DNA from: Xenococcus sp. MO_188.B8
GTDB taxonomy: Bacteria > Cyanobacteriota > Cyanobacteriia > Cyanobacteriales > Xenococcaceae
DNA length: 64,000 bases
Assembly: GCA_030065615.1 (NCBI GenBank)
Contig: JASJDR010000004.1
Span: 30,807-94,806 of the forward strand
Direction of reading: 5' to 3'
The notes beneath the pieces are model-generated. The model saw nothing but the letters and a program-made list of their open reading frames with translations. It had not been told where the DNA came from and made no database searches. Position numbers and translations under genes: made by a program. This document shows, piece by piece, positions 55,644 through 63,927 of the stretch (the stretch's first letter is position 1; every line of letters starts with the position of its first letter).

Positions 55644-57089
55644 ATGAATATCGAATCTATTATTCCTTATATTGCGATCGCGATTTATTTATTGTTAACT
55701 TTGGCAATTGGAATTGTAGGTTATCAAGGAAGTAAAAATACAGTTGATGATTATTTTTTAGCGAATCGTAGTTTAGGTTCTTTTGTCTTATTTTTTACGT
55801 TAATTGCCACCAATTTTAGTGCTTTTTTCTTTTTGGGTTTTGCCGGTTCAGGCTATCGTACGGGGATTAGTTATTATCCGATGATGGCTTTTGGGACAGG
55901 CTTTGCTGCTTTAACTTTTTATGTCATTGGTTATCGAGTATGGTTACTGGGAAAAGCCAAAGGTTTGGTGACTCCACCAGAATTAATTGACGAATGTTTT
56001 GGCAATCAGACTCTTAAGTTAATTTTTTTGCTCGTTATGGTGGTTTTTACCTTGCCTTATTTAGCTTTGCAACCAATTGGTGCAGGATATTTATTAGAAA
56101 ACTTAACAGGGGGACAGATTCCTTATTTTACTGGTGCAACTATTTTAACTTTAGTGATCGTTTTTTACGTATTTATTGGTGGAATGAAAAGTGTTGTCCT
56201 GACTGATGTTTTACAAGGTATTTTAATGGCAGGATTGATGCTGGTTGCTGTAGTCGCGATCGCTCATGGTTTAGGAGGTTTTACCCTAGCTAACCATACT
56301 GTTTACAATCTGAAACCAGAGCTTTTTTCTCGCAATGGCGCTGACAATTTTTTTACGCCGCAAATCTGGTTTAGCTATCTCTGTTTATGGAGTTTCACGC
56401 TGCCGATGTTGCCTCAAATGTTTATGCGCTTTTATACCCCTAAAACTTCGACATCGTTAAAAGTTTCAGCGATTCTTTATCCAATTATTACGATAGTTTT
56501 ATTTATTTGCCCTGTAATTATTGGGGTTTGGGGACATATTGCCTTTCCCGATTTAGTTGGTAAAACAACGGATCAAATTTTACCAATGATGTTGAACAAA
56601 TATACTCCTATTTGGGTTTCATCTATTGTTATGGTAGGGGCTTTATCTGCTTTTATGTCAACCTTAGATTCGCAACTTCTGTCTCTGAGTTCGATCTTAG
56701 TTAGAGATATTTATATTGTTTTCTGGCGTAAACATGCTTCTCTATCAGAGCAAACTCTTGTGGGAAGATTATTAATTATAGCTTTAGCAATCATGGGTTT
56801 GATTTTGGCTTATCGCCCACCGAGTACAATTTTGTCATTAGCAACTCAAGCTTTTACCGGTTTATCGGTTTTATTTCCCACCGTGATTGCTGCTTTGTAT
56901 GGCAAAAATATCCATCCTATAAGTTGTATTATTTCTATCTTAGTGGGAGAAACAATGTTACTTGGCTTCCAGATTGGTTGGCTCCCAAAAAGTTTGACTT
57001 TTGGGTTTCTTCCTGTAGTGCCAATAGTTGCTATTTGTTCTCTAATTATTATTTTAGGAATAAGAAAAGAAATAATTAACGAACCATAA
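55644..57089 (+). CDS. Sodium:solute symporter, SSS family (481 aa)
   Basis: A secondary transporter with about thirteen helices. Family pattern: VDDYFLANRSLGSFVLFFTL, TNFSAFFFLGFAGSGYRTGI, YVFIGGMKSVVLTDVLQGIL (the conserved GGMKSVVxTDxxQ of SSS proteins), and MVGALSAFMSTLDSQLLSLS (sodium-site region). It imports an unknown organic solute with Na+; PanF-like pantothenate or monocarboxylate transporters share this layout. It is likely co-transcribed with the small membrane protein just upstream. Confidence 0.88.
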   Translation: MNIESIIPYIAIAIYLLLTLAIGIVGYQGSKNTVDDYFLANRSLGSFVLFFTLIATNFSAFFFLGFAGSGYRTGISYYPMMAFGTGFAALTFYVIGYRVWLLGKAKGLVTPPELIDECFGNQTLKLIFLLVMVVFTLPYLALQPIGAGYLLENLTGGQIPYFTGATILTLVIVFYVFIGGMKSVVLTDVLQGILMAGLMLVAVVAIAHGLGGFTLANHTVYNLKPELFSRNGADNFFTPQIWFSYLCLWSFTLPMLPQMFMRFYTPKTSTSLKVSAILYPIITIVLFICPVIIGVWGHIAFPDLVGKTTDQILPMMLNKYTPIWVSSIVMVGALSAFMSTLDSQLLSLSSILVRDIYIVFWRKHASLSEQTLVGRLLIIALAIMGLILAYRPPSTILSLATQAFTGLSVLFPTVIAALYGKNIHPISCIISILVGETMLLGFQIGWLPKSLTFGFLPVVPIVAICSLIIILGIRKEIINEP

Positions 57090-57158
57090 ATTTCAAGCAA
57101 TCTGTAAATACAAAATTTGGCTATTTTTAATAAAAATAAGAGAATATAAGAGACAAAA

Positions 57159-58940
57159 TTGAAAAGTATTACCAGCATTTGGCATTCACCTAAAAAACAT
57201 TCTAATATCTATGGATTAGTTGCCCTAATCTGGTTATTGATAGTTGGTTTTATGGCCTTGTTATGGCATTTAGGAAACACTGGTTTAGTAGACGAAACTG
57301 AACCATTATTTGCCGAAGCAGCTCGTCAAATGACGGTTACAGGAAATTGGATTACTCCCTATTTTAATGAAGTAACTCGTTTTGATAAACCACCTTTAAT
57401 TTATTGGTTGATGGCAATTGGTTATGAATTAATAGGAGTTAATGAATGGGCTGTACGCTTACCTTCGGCATTATCAGCCATTTCTTTAATGGTTTTAGGA
57501 TTTTATACTTTAAGGCGTTTTGGTTGTCTCAATCAAGATTATAAGCAACCACAAAAGCTTCAGCAATTATGGCTAGTTGCGGTACTGGGGGCTAGTTTAA
57601 TGGCTTTGAATATTCATACAATTCTTTGGGCTCGTACTGGAGTTTCTGATATGTTGCTTAGTGCTTGTATGGGTAATGCTTTGTTTTGTTTTTTTCTGGG
57701 ATACAGCTCATCAGTTATCAGTAAACAATCTAAGTTGCCTAATTTATGGTATTTGGCATTTTATGTTTTAATTGCTTTGGCAGTTTTAACTAAAGGGCCA
57801 GTGGGTATTGTGTTGCCTGGCTTAATTATTTTTTGTTTCTTGCTTTATGTAGGCCAATTCAAGGCGGTAGTGCGAGAAATGAATTTATTTTTAGGGACAA
57901 TTATTTTTCTCCTTATTAGTGTACCTTGGTATATTTTAGTTTTTTTAGAAAATGGTCAAAGTTTTTTTGATTCTTTCTTTGGTAAACATAATTTTCAACG
58001 TTTTACAGATGTAGTTAATGGTCATGATGCTCCTTGGTATTTCTATATTTTTATCGTCTTAGGTTTGTTTGCTCCTTGGTCAGTATATTTACCTCTAGCA
58101 ATCCATCGTTTGGCTTGGTGGCGTAGATCTTGGTGGCTCAGACAACCTCGGCATAATCATTTGGGCATCTTTGCTTTTTTTTGGTTTGTTTGTATTTTTC
58201 TCTTTTTTAGTATTTCCATCACTAAATTGCCGAGTTATGTTTTACCTTTGATTCCTGCTGGTGCTATTTTAGTGGCAATATTATGGAGTGAATATTTAGT
58301 TGTAGATCACAAAAAGCTCAGGAAGCGAGGCTTATTATTGACTATCTTGGCTAATTTATTACTTGCCATTTTAATTGCGATCGCATTTTTGTTGATTCCT
58401 AATTTTATTGGTAATGATCCTGCTATATTCCATCTAGATATCTTACTCGCTAAGTCCGGATTAATTACCAAAGGAGCTATTATTTGGGGTCTAATGGCGA
58501 TCGCAATCATAGTCTGTTTAACTAAAATTAAATATTGGCGGTGGATTATTTGTGTTAACTTGGTGGGCTTCTTGGCTTTTACCAGTTTTGTGTTGATACC
58601 AACCAATTTTTTTCTCGATTACCATCGCCAATTACCTTTGCGAGAAATTGCCGAAAAAATTATTACTATCCAAAAAGATCAAGAGCCCATCATAATGCTA
58701 GGCTTTAAAAAGCCAAGTTTGGTATTCTACACTCAACAACCCGTTAAGTTCTTCCGTAGACACCAATCTTTGACTGAATATCTGACAGAGTCTTCAGAAG
58801 ATATTAAATCTGATACTTTGCTCATAATCTCTCGACAGAAAGAAATTCGTAAAGTAGCAAAGTTACAAGCTCAAGATTACCAACAACTTGAATATAAAGG
58901 TATTTATAAATTAATTAGAGTTCCCAAATCAAAATACTGA
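57159..58940 (+). CDS. GT39/ArnT-like membrane glycosyltransferase (593 aa)
   Basis: A dolichyl-phosphate-mannose/ArnT-type transferase. After the first helix come NTGLVDETEPLFAEAARQM (the conserved D-E-P/A motif, catalytic Asp), TPYFNEVTRFDKPPLIYWLM (the FDKPPL signature), GVNEWAVRLPSALSAI and an Arg/His loop. About twelve hydrophobic helices follow, then a C-terminal soluble part. It would transfer a lipid-linked sugar to a lipid or protein at the periplasmic face; the acceptor is unknown. It begins at TTG with AGAGA upstream; no ATG is available before the first motif. Confidence 0.85.
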   Translation: MKSITSIWHSPKKHSNIYGLVALIWLLIVGFMALLWHLGNTGLVDETEPLFAEAARQMTVTGNWITPYFNEVTRFDKPPLIYWLMAIGYELIGVNEWAVRLPSALSAISLMVLGFYTLRRFGCLNQDYKQPQKLQQLWLVAVLGASLMALNIHTILWARTGVSDMLLSACMGNALFCFFLGYSSSVISKQSKLPNLWYLAFYVLIALAVLTKGPVGIVLPGLIIFCFLLYVGQFKAVVREMNLFLGTIIFLLISVPWYILVFLENGQSFFDSFFGKHNFQRFTDVVNGHDAPWYFYIFIVLGLFAPWSVYLPLAIHRLAWWRRSWWLRQPRHNHLGIFAFFWFVCIFLFFSISITKLPSYVLPLIPAGAILVAILWSEYLVVDHKKLRKRGLLLTILANLLLAILIAIAFLLIPNFIGNDPAIFHLDILLAKSGLITKGAIIWGLMAIAIIVCLTKIKYWRWIICVNLVGFLAFTSFVLIPTNFFLDYHRQLPLREIAEKIITIQKDQEPIIMLGFKKPSLVFYTQQPVKFFRRHQSLTEYLTESSEDIKSDTLLIISRQKEIRKVAKLQAQDYQQLEYKGIYKLIRVPKSKY

Positions 58941-60165
58941 TTGCTTTAGTCCGAAAAACCTTGGTCAATAGCCTTGTAGAATGACTAATGATAAGTTGGT
59001 CTTAAGTCTTTAGTGTTTTTTATAAGTATTTAAAATACAATAAAAGTTATAATAGTAGATGAATTACCAAGTTAAACAATGTTTACGACAAAAATTATGG
59101 TGGTCGTTACGATGAGCCAAGCGGTGCAACCCTAGAGCGTCGATTCAGTATTTATAAATTACTAGTTAGGTGAGAGGGGGGAGTGTGGGAAGAAGAGGAA
59201 GAGAGGGAAGAAAGAAAAGGCAAAAAGCTTAACTTATCTTGATTCTCCCCACACCTCCGATCCCCCCCCAAACTTCCGTTTCCCTCTCAATTAATGATTG
59301 CTCTTGATACTGAATCGGTGTTCTAGCGTCCTAAAGGATACACCTTCGGATAAGGGAACCTCGCCTAAGGAAAGCGCACCAAGAGAAAGCACGCGCATCA
59401 AGAGATCGCCTTTGTAGAGTCAAGTGTCGTATTATTATTTCAAATTGGTATTATTTTTAGTCCCAATCTAGTTCAAGCGTCAGGAAATATTTCACCTTCA
59501 AAAAACTTAACTAGTTTACCTCTAGATAGTGTAGCTAATGTTTCCTGAATTGTCCCAATTGATCAAGCTTTTTTTTCGAGCGTCCTAGTGTCGATGCAAG
59601 AGGTCAGACCTAGCAAGGGAACAGGCGAGTCGTGATAGAAAGAGTCCGTGCATTAACTAGAGATTTTCTCGAACAAGTTGATGATGGTTTTCGTCAAGTT
59701 CTTTATACATAAATAAATTCATTAACTGCTATGGCCTTTTTTTGCTAATTAAGATGTTAAATTATGCCTTAGCTTGGTTCTAAAAGCGAATTAATTATGG
59801 TAGAAATCTCGCTATAAATGGCTTGTCCCACCTTACATTCTGTCAATATATTGATTGATTATGTGAACTTATTTCCCTAGTGGAGCTGGTCTTAAGTCTC
59901 ACCACCATTAGAAGTCCTTCAATTTTGATTTCTCAAGGTTTTATAAATGGTAGGCGTATTTCCGCTAACTTACGCTAGCAAGACAAAAACTTTGATCTTC
60001 TATTAATCTGCTTATCGGCTGAGATTGGGGATTATTTAAAAGGAAATAACTAACAAATGTTAGTCATTGCTCAAACAAACGTATTGCCTTATTCCACAGC
60101 ACCTATAACTACAACGCCCCCATAGTTTGCTAATTAGCTGAGAAGAGGGTCTCTCGGAGGTCACG
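58941..60165. other. Gene-poor region with repeats and gene remnants
   Basis: About 1.2 kb without an intact gene. It holds modular repeats near 59330-59410 (CCTAAAGGATACACCTTCGG, GCGCACCAAGAGAA), a GA-rich stretch at 59170-59220 and an inverted AGACCTCTTGCA core at 59595. Remnants: an open rightward stretch at about 59420-59548 reading VVLLFQIGIIFSPNLVQASG (signal-peptide-like) and ending at a TGA; and at 59632-59712 a tail reading ERVRALTRDFLEQVDDGFRQ. Both look like ends of decayed genes. Confidence 0.5.
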
Positions 60166-60387
60166 ATGAATCGTAATTTAGATAATTTATTAACTGCTTT
60201 GTTACCCAAGTTTTTAGAATTTAGTTGTAATTTTGTTGACGATTTTCTTTGTCTTTTATTATCCCATTTGGGAATTCATTTAACCTGGTTGCAGTTTTTT
60301 AGTTATGGGTTCATTGCTGGTAAATTGATATATTGGCTAGTTAAATATCTTATGAACTCTCAGAAATCCACTTTGCAGCTCGCGTAG
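60166..60387 (+). CDS. Unrecognised small protein with one or two hydrophobic helices (73 aa)
   Basis: A strong GGAGG lies five bases before the ATG, which supports translation. The sequence starts MNRNLDNLLTALLPKFLEFS, continues with DDFLCLLLSHLGIHLTWLQF and FSYGFIAGKLIYWLVKYLM, and ends polar. The middle could be an amphipathic or membrane hairpin. No family is recognised. It lies alone between a gene-poor region and the convergent dehydrogenase gene. Confidence 0.5.
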   Translation: MNRNLDNLLTALLPKFLEFSCNFVDDFLCLLLSHLGIHLTWLQFFSYGFIAGKLIYWLVKYLMNSQKSTLQLA

Positions 60388-60447
60388 TAAGTAGTTGTCC
60401 AAAAATAACTTCGGCTTTTTCTGATCTTTTGAATTAGAGTTCATTAT

Positions 60448-61668
60448 TTAATCTTCAGGTTCAATACTTATCAATTGTCCATTTTGTTCATCCGTCAAAA
60501 CGTATAACATTCCGTCGGGACTTTGCCGTACATCACGCACTCGCTGACCGATAGGAATCGATTCTTCACTCACAACATTACCTTCGGAGTCCAAGTCAAT
60601 GCGACGAATATCGCGAGAAACTAGCCCCCCGGCAAAGAGATCCCCTTGCCATTGAGAAAAGCGCTCGCCTGTATAAATTGCTAGTCCTGAAGGTGCTGTA
60701 GTAGAAATCCAAACCACTTTGGGGTCTACCATACCTGAGCGCGATCGCTCTTGAGAAATTTCTCCTCCAGTATATTCTTTGCTGTAGGTAACATAGGGCC
60801 AGCCATAGTTTTCCCCAGCTTCCACCAGATTTAGTTCATCCCCTCCTCTAGCACCGTGTTCTGTTGACCATAACCTATTATTGGCTGAGTCAAAAGTCAT
60901 GCCTTGAATATTACGATGACCGTAACTCCAGATAGCAGGCTCGGCAGATGCCGAGTCAAAAAAGGGGTTGTCTGGTGGTATAGAGCCGTCATCGTTTAAG
61001 CGCACCACTTTACCAAGATGAGAGTTGAGATTTTGAGCTTGTTTGCGAATTAAGTCCCCATCCAATTGAATTGGTGGGTTTCCTCCATCGCCGATCGCTA
61101 CTAACATCGTATTATCGGGCAGCCAAACAATGCGCGAACCAAAGTGTTGACCTCCTGTTTTTGTTGGGGAAGCCTCAAAAATAACCTCTAAATTTTGTAG
61201 CGCCTCCCCATCAAAGGTTGCTCTAGCTACTCTGGTGTGGTTGGCTGATTCGCTACCGTGAGAATAAGTAAGGTAGAGCGAGCGATTTTCGGCAAAATTT
61301 GGGTGCAGGGAGACATCCATTAAGCCTCCTTGACCGACAGCGAAAACTTCGGGAACTCCTGCGATTGGTTGCAGTTGCTTGACCCCATTACGAGCGATTT
61401 GCAACCTACCTGCTCGTTCGGTAATTAACATTGCTCCATCAGGTAGCCATGCCATACTCCAAGGACGTTCTAAACCCTTTAATATTGTTGTAGTTCGAAA
61501 ATTATCCGCAACAGTAACATTATTTTGTGACATCAGAGGACTATTTGATGATGATTCCTCCGGGCTGGGGGCTGAGGTAGTATTTCCCAGGAATGAACAA
61601 CTCACAAGAAGTAACAGAAAGCTAGCACCTAGTGCCATCGGTATTGGGCGATTGATTATAGTTTTCAT
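60448..61668 (-). CDS. PQQ-dependent sugar dehydrogenase-like beta-propeller lipoprotein (406 aa)
   Basis: The signal MKTIINRPIPMALGASFLLL ends in a lipobox (LLVSC), so the product is probably exported and lipid-anchored. The glucose/sorbosone dehydrogenase propeller follows: RTTILKGLERPWSMAWLPDG, MLITERAGRLQI, GGLMDVSLHPNFAENRSLYL, HFGSRIVWLPDNTMLVAIGD, YGHRNIQGMTFD and WSTEHGARGGDELNLVEAGE then NYGWP. These are the usual PQQ-site segments. The physiological substrate is unknown, and many family members oxidise aldose sugars. Confidence 0.88.
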   Translation of the reverse strand: MKTIINRPIPMALGASFLLLLVSCSFLGNTTSAPSPEESSSNSPLMSQNNVTVADNFRTTTILKGLERPWSMAWLPDGAMLITERAGRLQIARNGVKQLQPIAGVPEVFAVGQGGLMDVSLHPNFAENRSLYLTYSHGSESANHTRVARATFDGEALQNLEVIFEASPTKTGGQHFGSRIVWLPDNTMLVAIGDGGNPPIQLDGDLIRKQAQNLNSHLGKVVRLNDDGSIPPDNPFFDSASAEPAIWSYGHRNIQGMTFDSANNRLWSTEHGARGGDELNLVEAGENYGWPYVTYSKEYTGGEISQERSRSGMVDPKVVWISTTAPSGLAIYTGERFSQWQGDLFAGGLVSRDIRRIDLDSEGNVVSEESIPIGQRVRDVRQSPDGMLYVLTDEQNGQLISIEPED

Positions 61669-62583
61669 TATTTCGGGTCGGAGTAATTTTTATATTAATT
61701 AAGTTAAGAGAATCTCTTTTGCTTTGGAGGATTTGGCGATCGCGTCTCCCATACCCGCTTTCGCGCGCAAGCGCTGACAGAACTAGTGTAAACCGATTAC
61801 ACACAGGTTTTAGCATTATACGGCGGTTATTAAATAAGGTCTCCCTGCGGTCAGTTTGTTTCGGCTTGGCAAGGGTCTAGTCATGCTGCGTCGGGGCTGT
61901 TAATTGAGGTCGCTTCGCGGTTTGTTATTTGCCCCACTTGCCCTTGCCTTCGCCTAGAACCGCCGTGATGAGACAGTGTTGTGTCTCTTTCGGGGGTTTT
62001 GTTTCGTGTCTGTTTCAGTTGCTGGTGCTGTTTCTTCTCCGCCTTCTTGTCCTGCTCCTTTCCCTGGTGAGGTGCGTCGTTTGGCGGTTGCTGCTGGTGC
62101 TGACTGGCTCTGTCTGCGTCCTTCTGTTCGCTCCTTTTCTCGCTGGTGCGTTGTCGTGTACTTTTCTTCTCGTGCTGCTGTCTCTGCGTTTGCTGCTCCT
62201 GTTGCTGGTTTGTTGCCTGGTGCTGCCTTCTCTGCTGGTGTCTCCTCTGTTGTCCTGCGCCGTTGTGGTGCCTGGTGGTGCGTTTCTGTGCCTGTGTCGG
62301 TGCTTTTCCCTCTTGTGCCTGTTTCTCGCTGTCCTTGTTTGTTTGCTCCTGTTGGCTAGTTTCTGTTGGCGGTTCGTCCGCCTTTTTTTAGAAGCTAATT
62401 TCCTGTCAAGAAATATGAATGTAATGTCAAGAAATATGACTAAATTGATTGTTCAGGAGCCAATCCTGTATTATGTTTAAAATAAAAAGTAATCAAGTTG
62501 GCGTCTCATAAGTAGTTAGGCTTTGTGTTTTTTCTTCTTGGGGACTGACGAGCTCTGTATAATTAAAGCTGGGGGTGAAGCTA
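61669..62583. other. Gene-poor region with an adenine-depleted tract
   Basis: About 915 bases. The first part has mixed GC-rich elements (CGCTTTCGCGCGCAAGCGCT near 61757). The middle, 61977-62357, is almost free of A (separate entry). It is followed by two direct copies of TGTCAAGAAATATGA (62404-62418 and 62425-62439, 21-base period). No convincing gene is present. Confidence 0.6.
61977..62357 (+). other. Adenine-depleted T/C/G tract; no assigned product
   Basis: On the plus strand only four A occur between 61981 and 62357, and none at all from 62161 to 62357 (197 bases). The content is T, C and G with recurring CTGCTGGT and TTCTCC words. All stop codons contain A, and the complementary strand lacks T, so all six frames are open by composition. 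Three overlapping frames (61929-62480, 61976-62359 and 62146-62391) therefore carry no weight as genes. Origin is unknown. Confidence 0.75.
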
Positions 62584-62799
62584 ATGATTCGCTGGTTTTT
62601 TGAAAAACTCCGTAATTTGTTTTCGACTGAAGTTCCGGCAGCTCTTGCTGCTTGTGAGTTTGACTGTCGAGAGGTGGAATGTCTAACTAAAGAGTTCCTG
62701 ACTTGCCCCAGACGTCTGCAAAAAGCAGAAGCTCTGAAAAGGTTATCTGAAGCCGAGCCAACAAATAATTTTAAATCCCAAAGCTCCACTTTGGGGTAA
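62584..62799 (+). CDS. Unrecognised Cys-containing small protein (71 aa)
   Basis: The sequence starts MIRWFFEKLRNLFSTEVPAA, then LAACEFDCREVECLTKEFLT and CPRRLQKAEALKRL. Four Cys in a C-x3-C-x4-C-x7-C pattern could bind metal. An ATG with GGGGGTG upstream is chosen over a GTG nine bases earlier. Basic and acidic residues alternate in a helix-like N-terminus. I do not recognise the family. It lies just before the leader-fused peptide genes, on the opposite strand. Confidence 0.5.
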   Translation: MIRWFFEKLRNLFSTEVPAALAACEFDCREVECLTKEFLTCPRRLQKAEALKRLSEAEPTNNFKSQSSTLG

Positions 62800-62891
62800 G
62801 AGCGCGAGAGATTTGTAACATGAGTCTTGAGTGAAATCTATATCTGAAATTAGTAAATTAAATTATTTAAATAATATCTGATTTACTTTGC

Positions 62892-63107
62892 TTATTGTAG
62901 CACCCCTGGCATTAAAGGTCTACCTGGAAAATGTTCAGGAAAATAGGGTTCATCAAAGGTAACATTAGGTATTATATCTGTTTTCGCAATTGCTGGTAAT
63001 AATTCTCTCAGTTCTTGAAAATCGACACAACCACCAACAACTTGATTCATGTCATCGAGGGATAATCTTTCCAATGTTTCGATGTCTTCTATTTTGAGAT
63101 TAGTCAT
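62892..63107 (-). CDS. Double-glycine-leader peptide fused to a FabZ-like fragment (71 aa)
   Basis: Residues 1-26 form a leader of the type removed by C39-peptidase ABC exporters: acidic/helical [20 protein letters not shown], then NQVVGG with Gly-Gly at 25-26. The mature part starts with Cys: [20 protein letters not shown], then [13 protein letters not shown], then [12 protein letters not shown]. The last two stretches are the conserved segment of 3-hydroxyacyl-ACP dehydratase FabZ (NVTF(N/D)EP.F...HFPGRP.MPGVL). ELRELLP recalls the IxxLLP before the FabZ active site, but the region carrying the catalytic His is absent and the chain stops before the catalytic Glu. It cannot be an enzyme. A strong AGGAGG lies six bases before the ATG. 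What is seen: leader plus fragment. Export and role are inference. Confidence 0.75.
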   Translation of the reverse strand: MTNLKIEDIETLERLSLDDMNQVVGGCVDFQELRELLPAIAKTDIIPNVTFDEPYFPEHFPGRPLMPGVLQ

Positions 63108-63166
63108 AGGAACCTCCTCAAAAAATTACAATACACCTGTAACCAAATGATAACGAAGGTTAGTAA

Positions 63167-63313
63167 ATGCCTTTATTAACTTTAGTAAAACATGGCAAAT
63201 CAGGAGTAAACTGCGGTATCAACTGGAGATTCCTAAAAAGAGCAGGTAATACTACCAAATCAAAAACATTTAATAATATCTCTCTGTTACAATACATCAT
63301 GAAGTACCAATAA
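63167..63313 (+). CDS. Possible small basic peptide between the two leader-peptide genes (48 aa)
   Basis: ATG 63167 has GAAGG seven bases upstream. The sequence, MPLLTLVKHGKSGVNCGINW then RFLKRAGNTTKSKTF, is rich in Lys/Arg with a single Cys. It is antisense-oriented to both neighbours, at the place where an immunity or accessory gene might be expected. The only support is the ribosome site and composition. Confidence 0.25.
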   Translation: MPLLTLVKHGKSGVNCGINWRFLKRAGNTTKSKTFNNISLLQYIMKYQ

Positions 63314-63467
63314 CAGAAACTTTGGCGCCGATCACTATTAAATATCTAAACCCAGATCGCGGCGTCTTAAGATACATCGCAACTATCAACACCTACTGAG
63401 AGAAGCAGAAGTTAATGAATTGACAATACTTGCTCTTCCTACTGAACCATCGCACGCTTGCAACTGC

Positions 63468-63707
63468 TTAATTTTCGAGTTTTTTATGGGGGCGAGCAAT
63501 GATGTGAGTCGACAAAACTTCTCCACCATTGACTCGGTTAGCAGCTTCAGTGCCAGCCGAGACGGAAGCTTGGACCTCCGATACATCACCGCGGACAATT
63601 ACCGTCACGCGGCCTGTACCAATCTTTTCATAACCTACCAAACCACCTGAAATACTCGCAGCTTCTTCGTTAGTGAGTTTTCTTAAATTTAGCTCTTCTA
63701 TGTTCAT
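63468..63707 (-). CDS. Double-glycine-leader peptide fused to a CcmK fragment (79 aa)
   Basis: Residues 1-22 ([20 protein letters not shown] then GG) are a classical double-glycine leader. From residue 23 the sequence equals residues 31-82 of the CcmK1 encoded at 35263-35574, without a single change over 52 residues: [20 protein letters not shown] through HIIARPH, including the hexamer pore loop KIGTGR. It then ends KKLEN. At DNA level 22 of these 52 codons differ from ccmK1 (23 base changes), all silent; 14 changes raise GC and 5 lower it. Strong selection on the protein sequence is the direct implication. The BMC domain lacks its first strand and helix and its C-terminal third, so it should not form a normal shell tile. 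Only a weak GGTG precedes the ATG. Export is inferred from the leader; function is unknown. Confidence 0.78.
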   Translation of the reverse strand: MNIEELNLRKLTNEEAASISGGLVGYEKIGTGRVTVIVRGDVSEVQASVSAGTEAANRVNGGEVLSTHIIARPHKKLEN

Positions 63708-63927
63708 AACTGTAACACCAAAGAAAACTATACTTGAACACTAGCATTAGATGATGAAAAACTCCATTAAGATTGGCAGGCTTTTCAGACGATCAGCTGC
63801 TGAAAAGATAGAATTAAATATCGCGATCGCACCTGGGACGATAAAATAAGATCAGAATCCGCGATCGCTATAATCCTTATAAAAGCTTAATTTCTCATGC
63901 CTTGAGGTGAAATTAATTGAATTTAGC
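63708..63927. promoter_or_regulatory. Upstream region of the leader-CcmK gene
   Basis: 220 bases with two HIP1 octamers (GCGATCGC near 63824 and 63864) and no gene. It should contain the promoter of the leader-peptide gene unless that is transcribed from the partial gene at the right edge. Confidence 0.4.

Noticed and set aside
61929..62480. Three overlapping rightward open frames rich in Cys, Leu, Val and Ser
   Set aside because: The tract has almost no A, so stops cannot occur in any frame; openness is compositional and no frame shows a recognisable family.
62493..62789. 98-codon minus-strand frame
   Set aside because: Antisense to the Cys-containing small protein, which has an ATG, a ribosome-site-like GGGGGTG and a structured Cys pattern.
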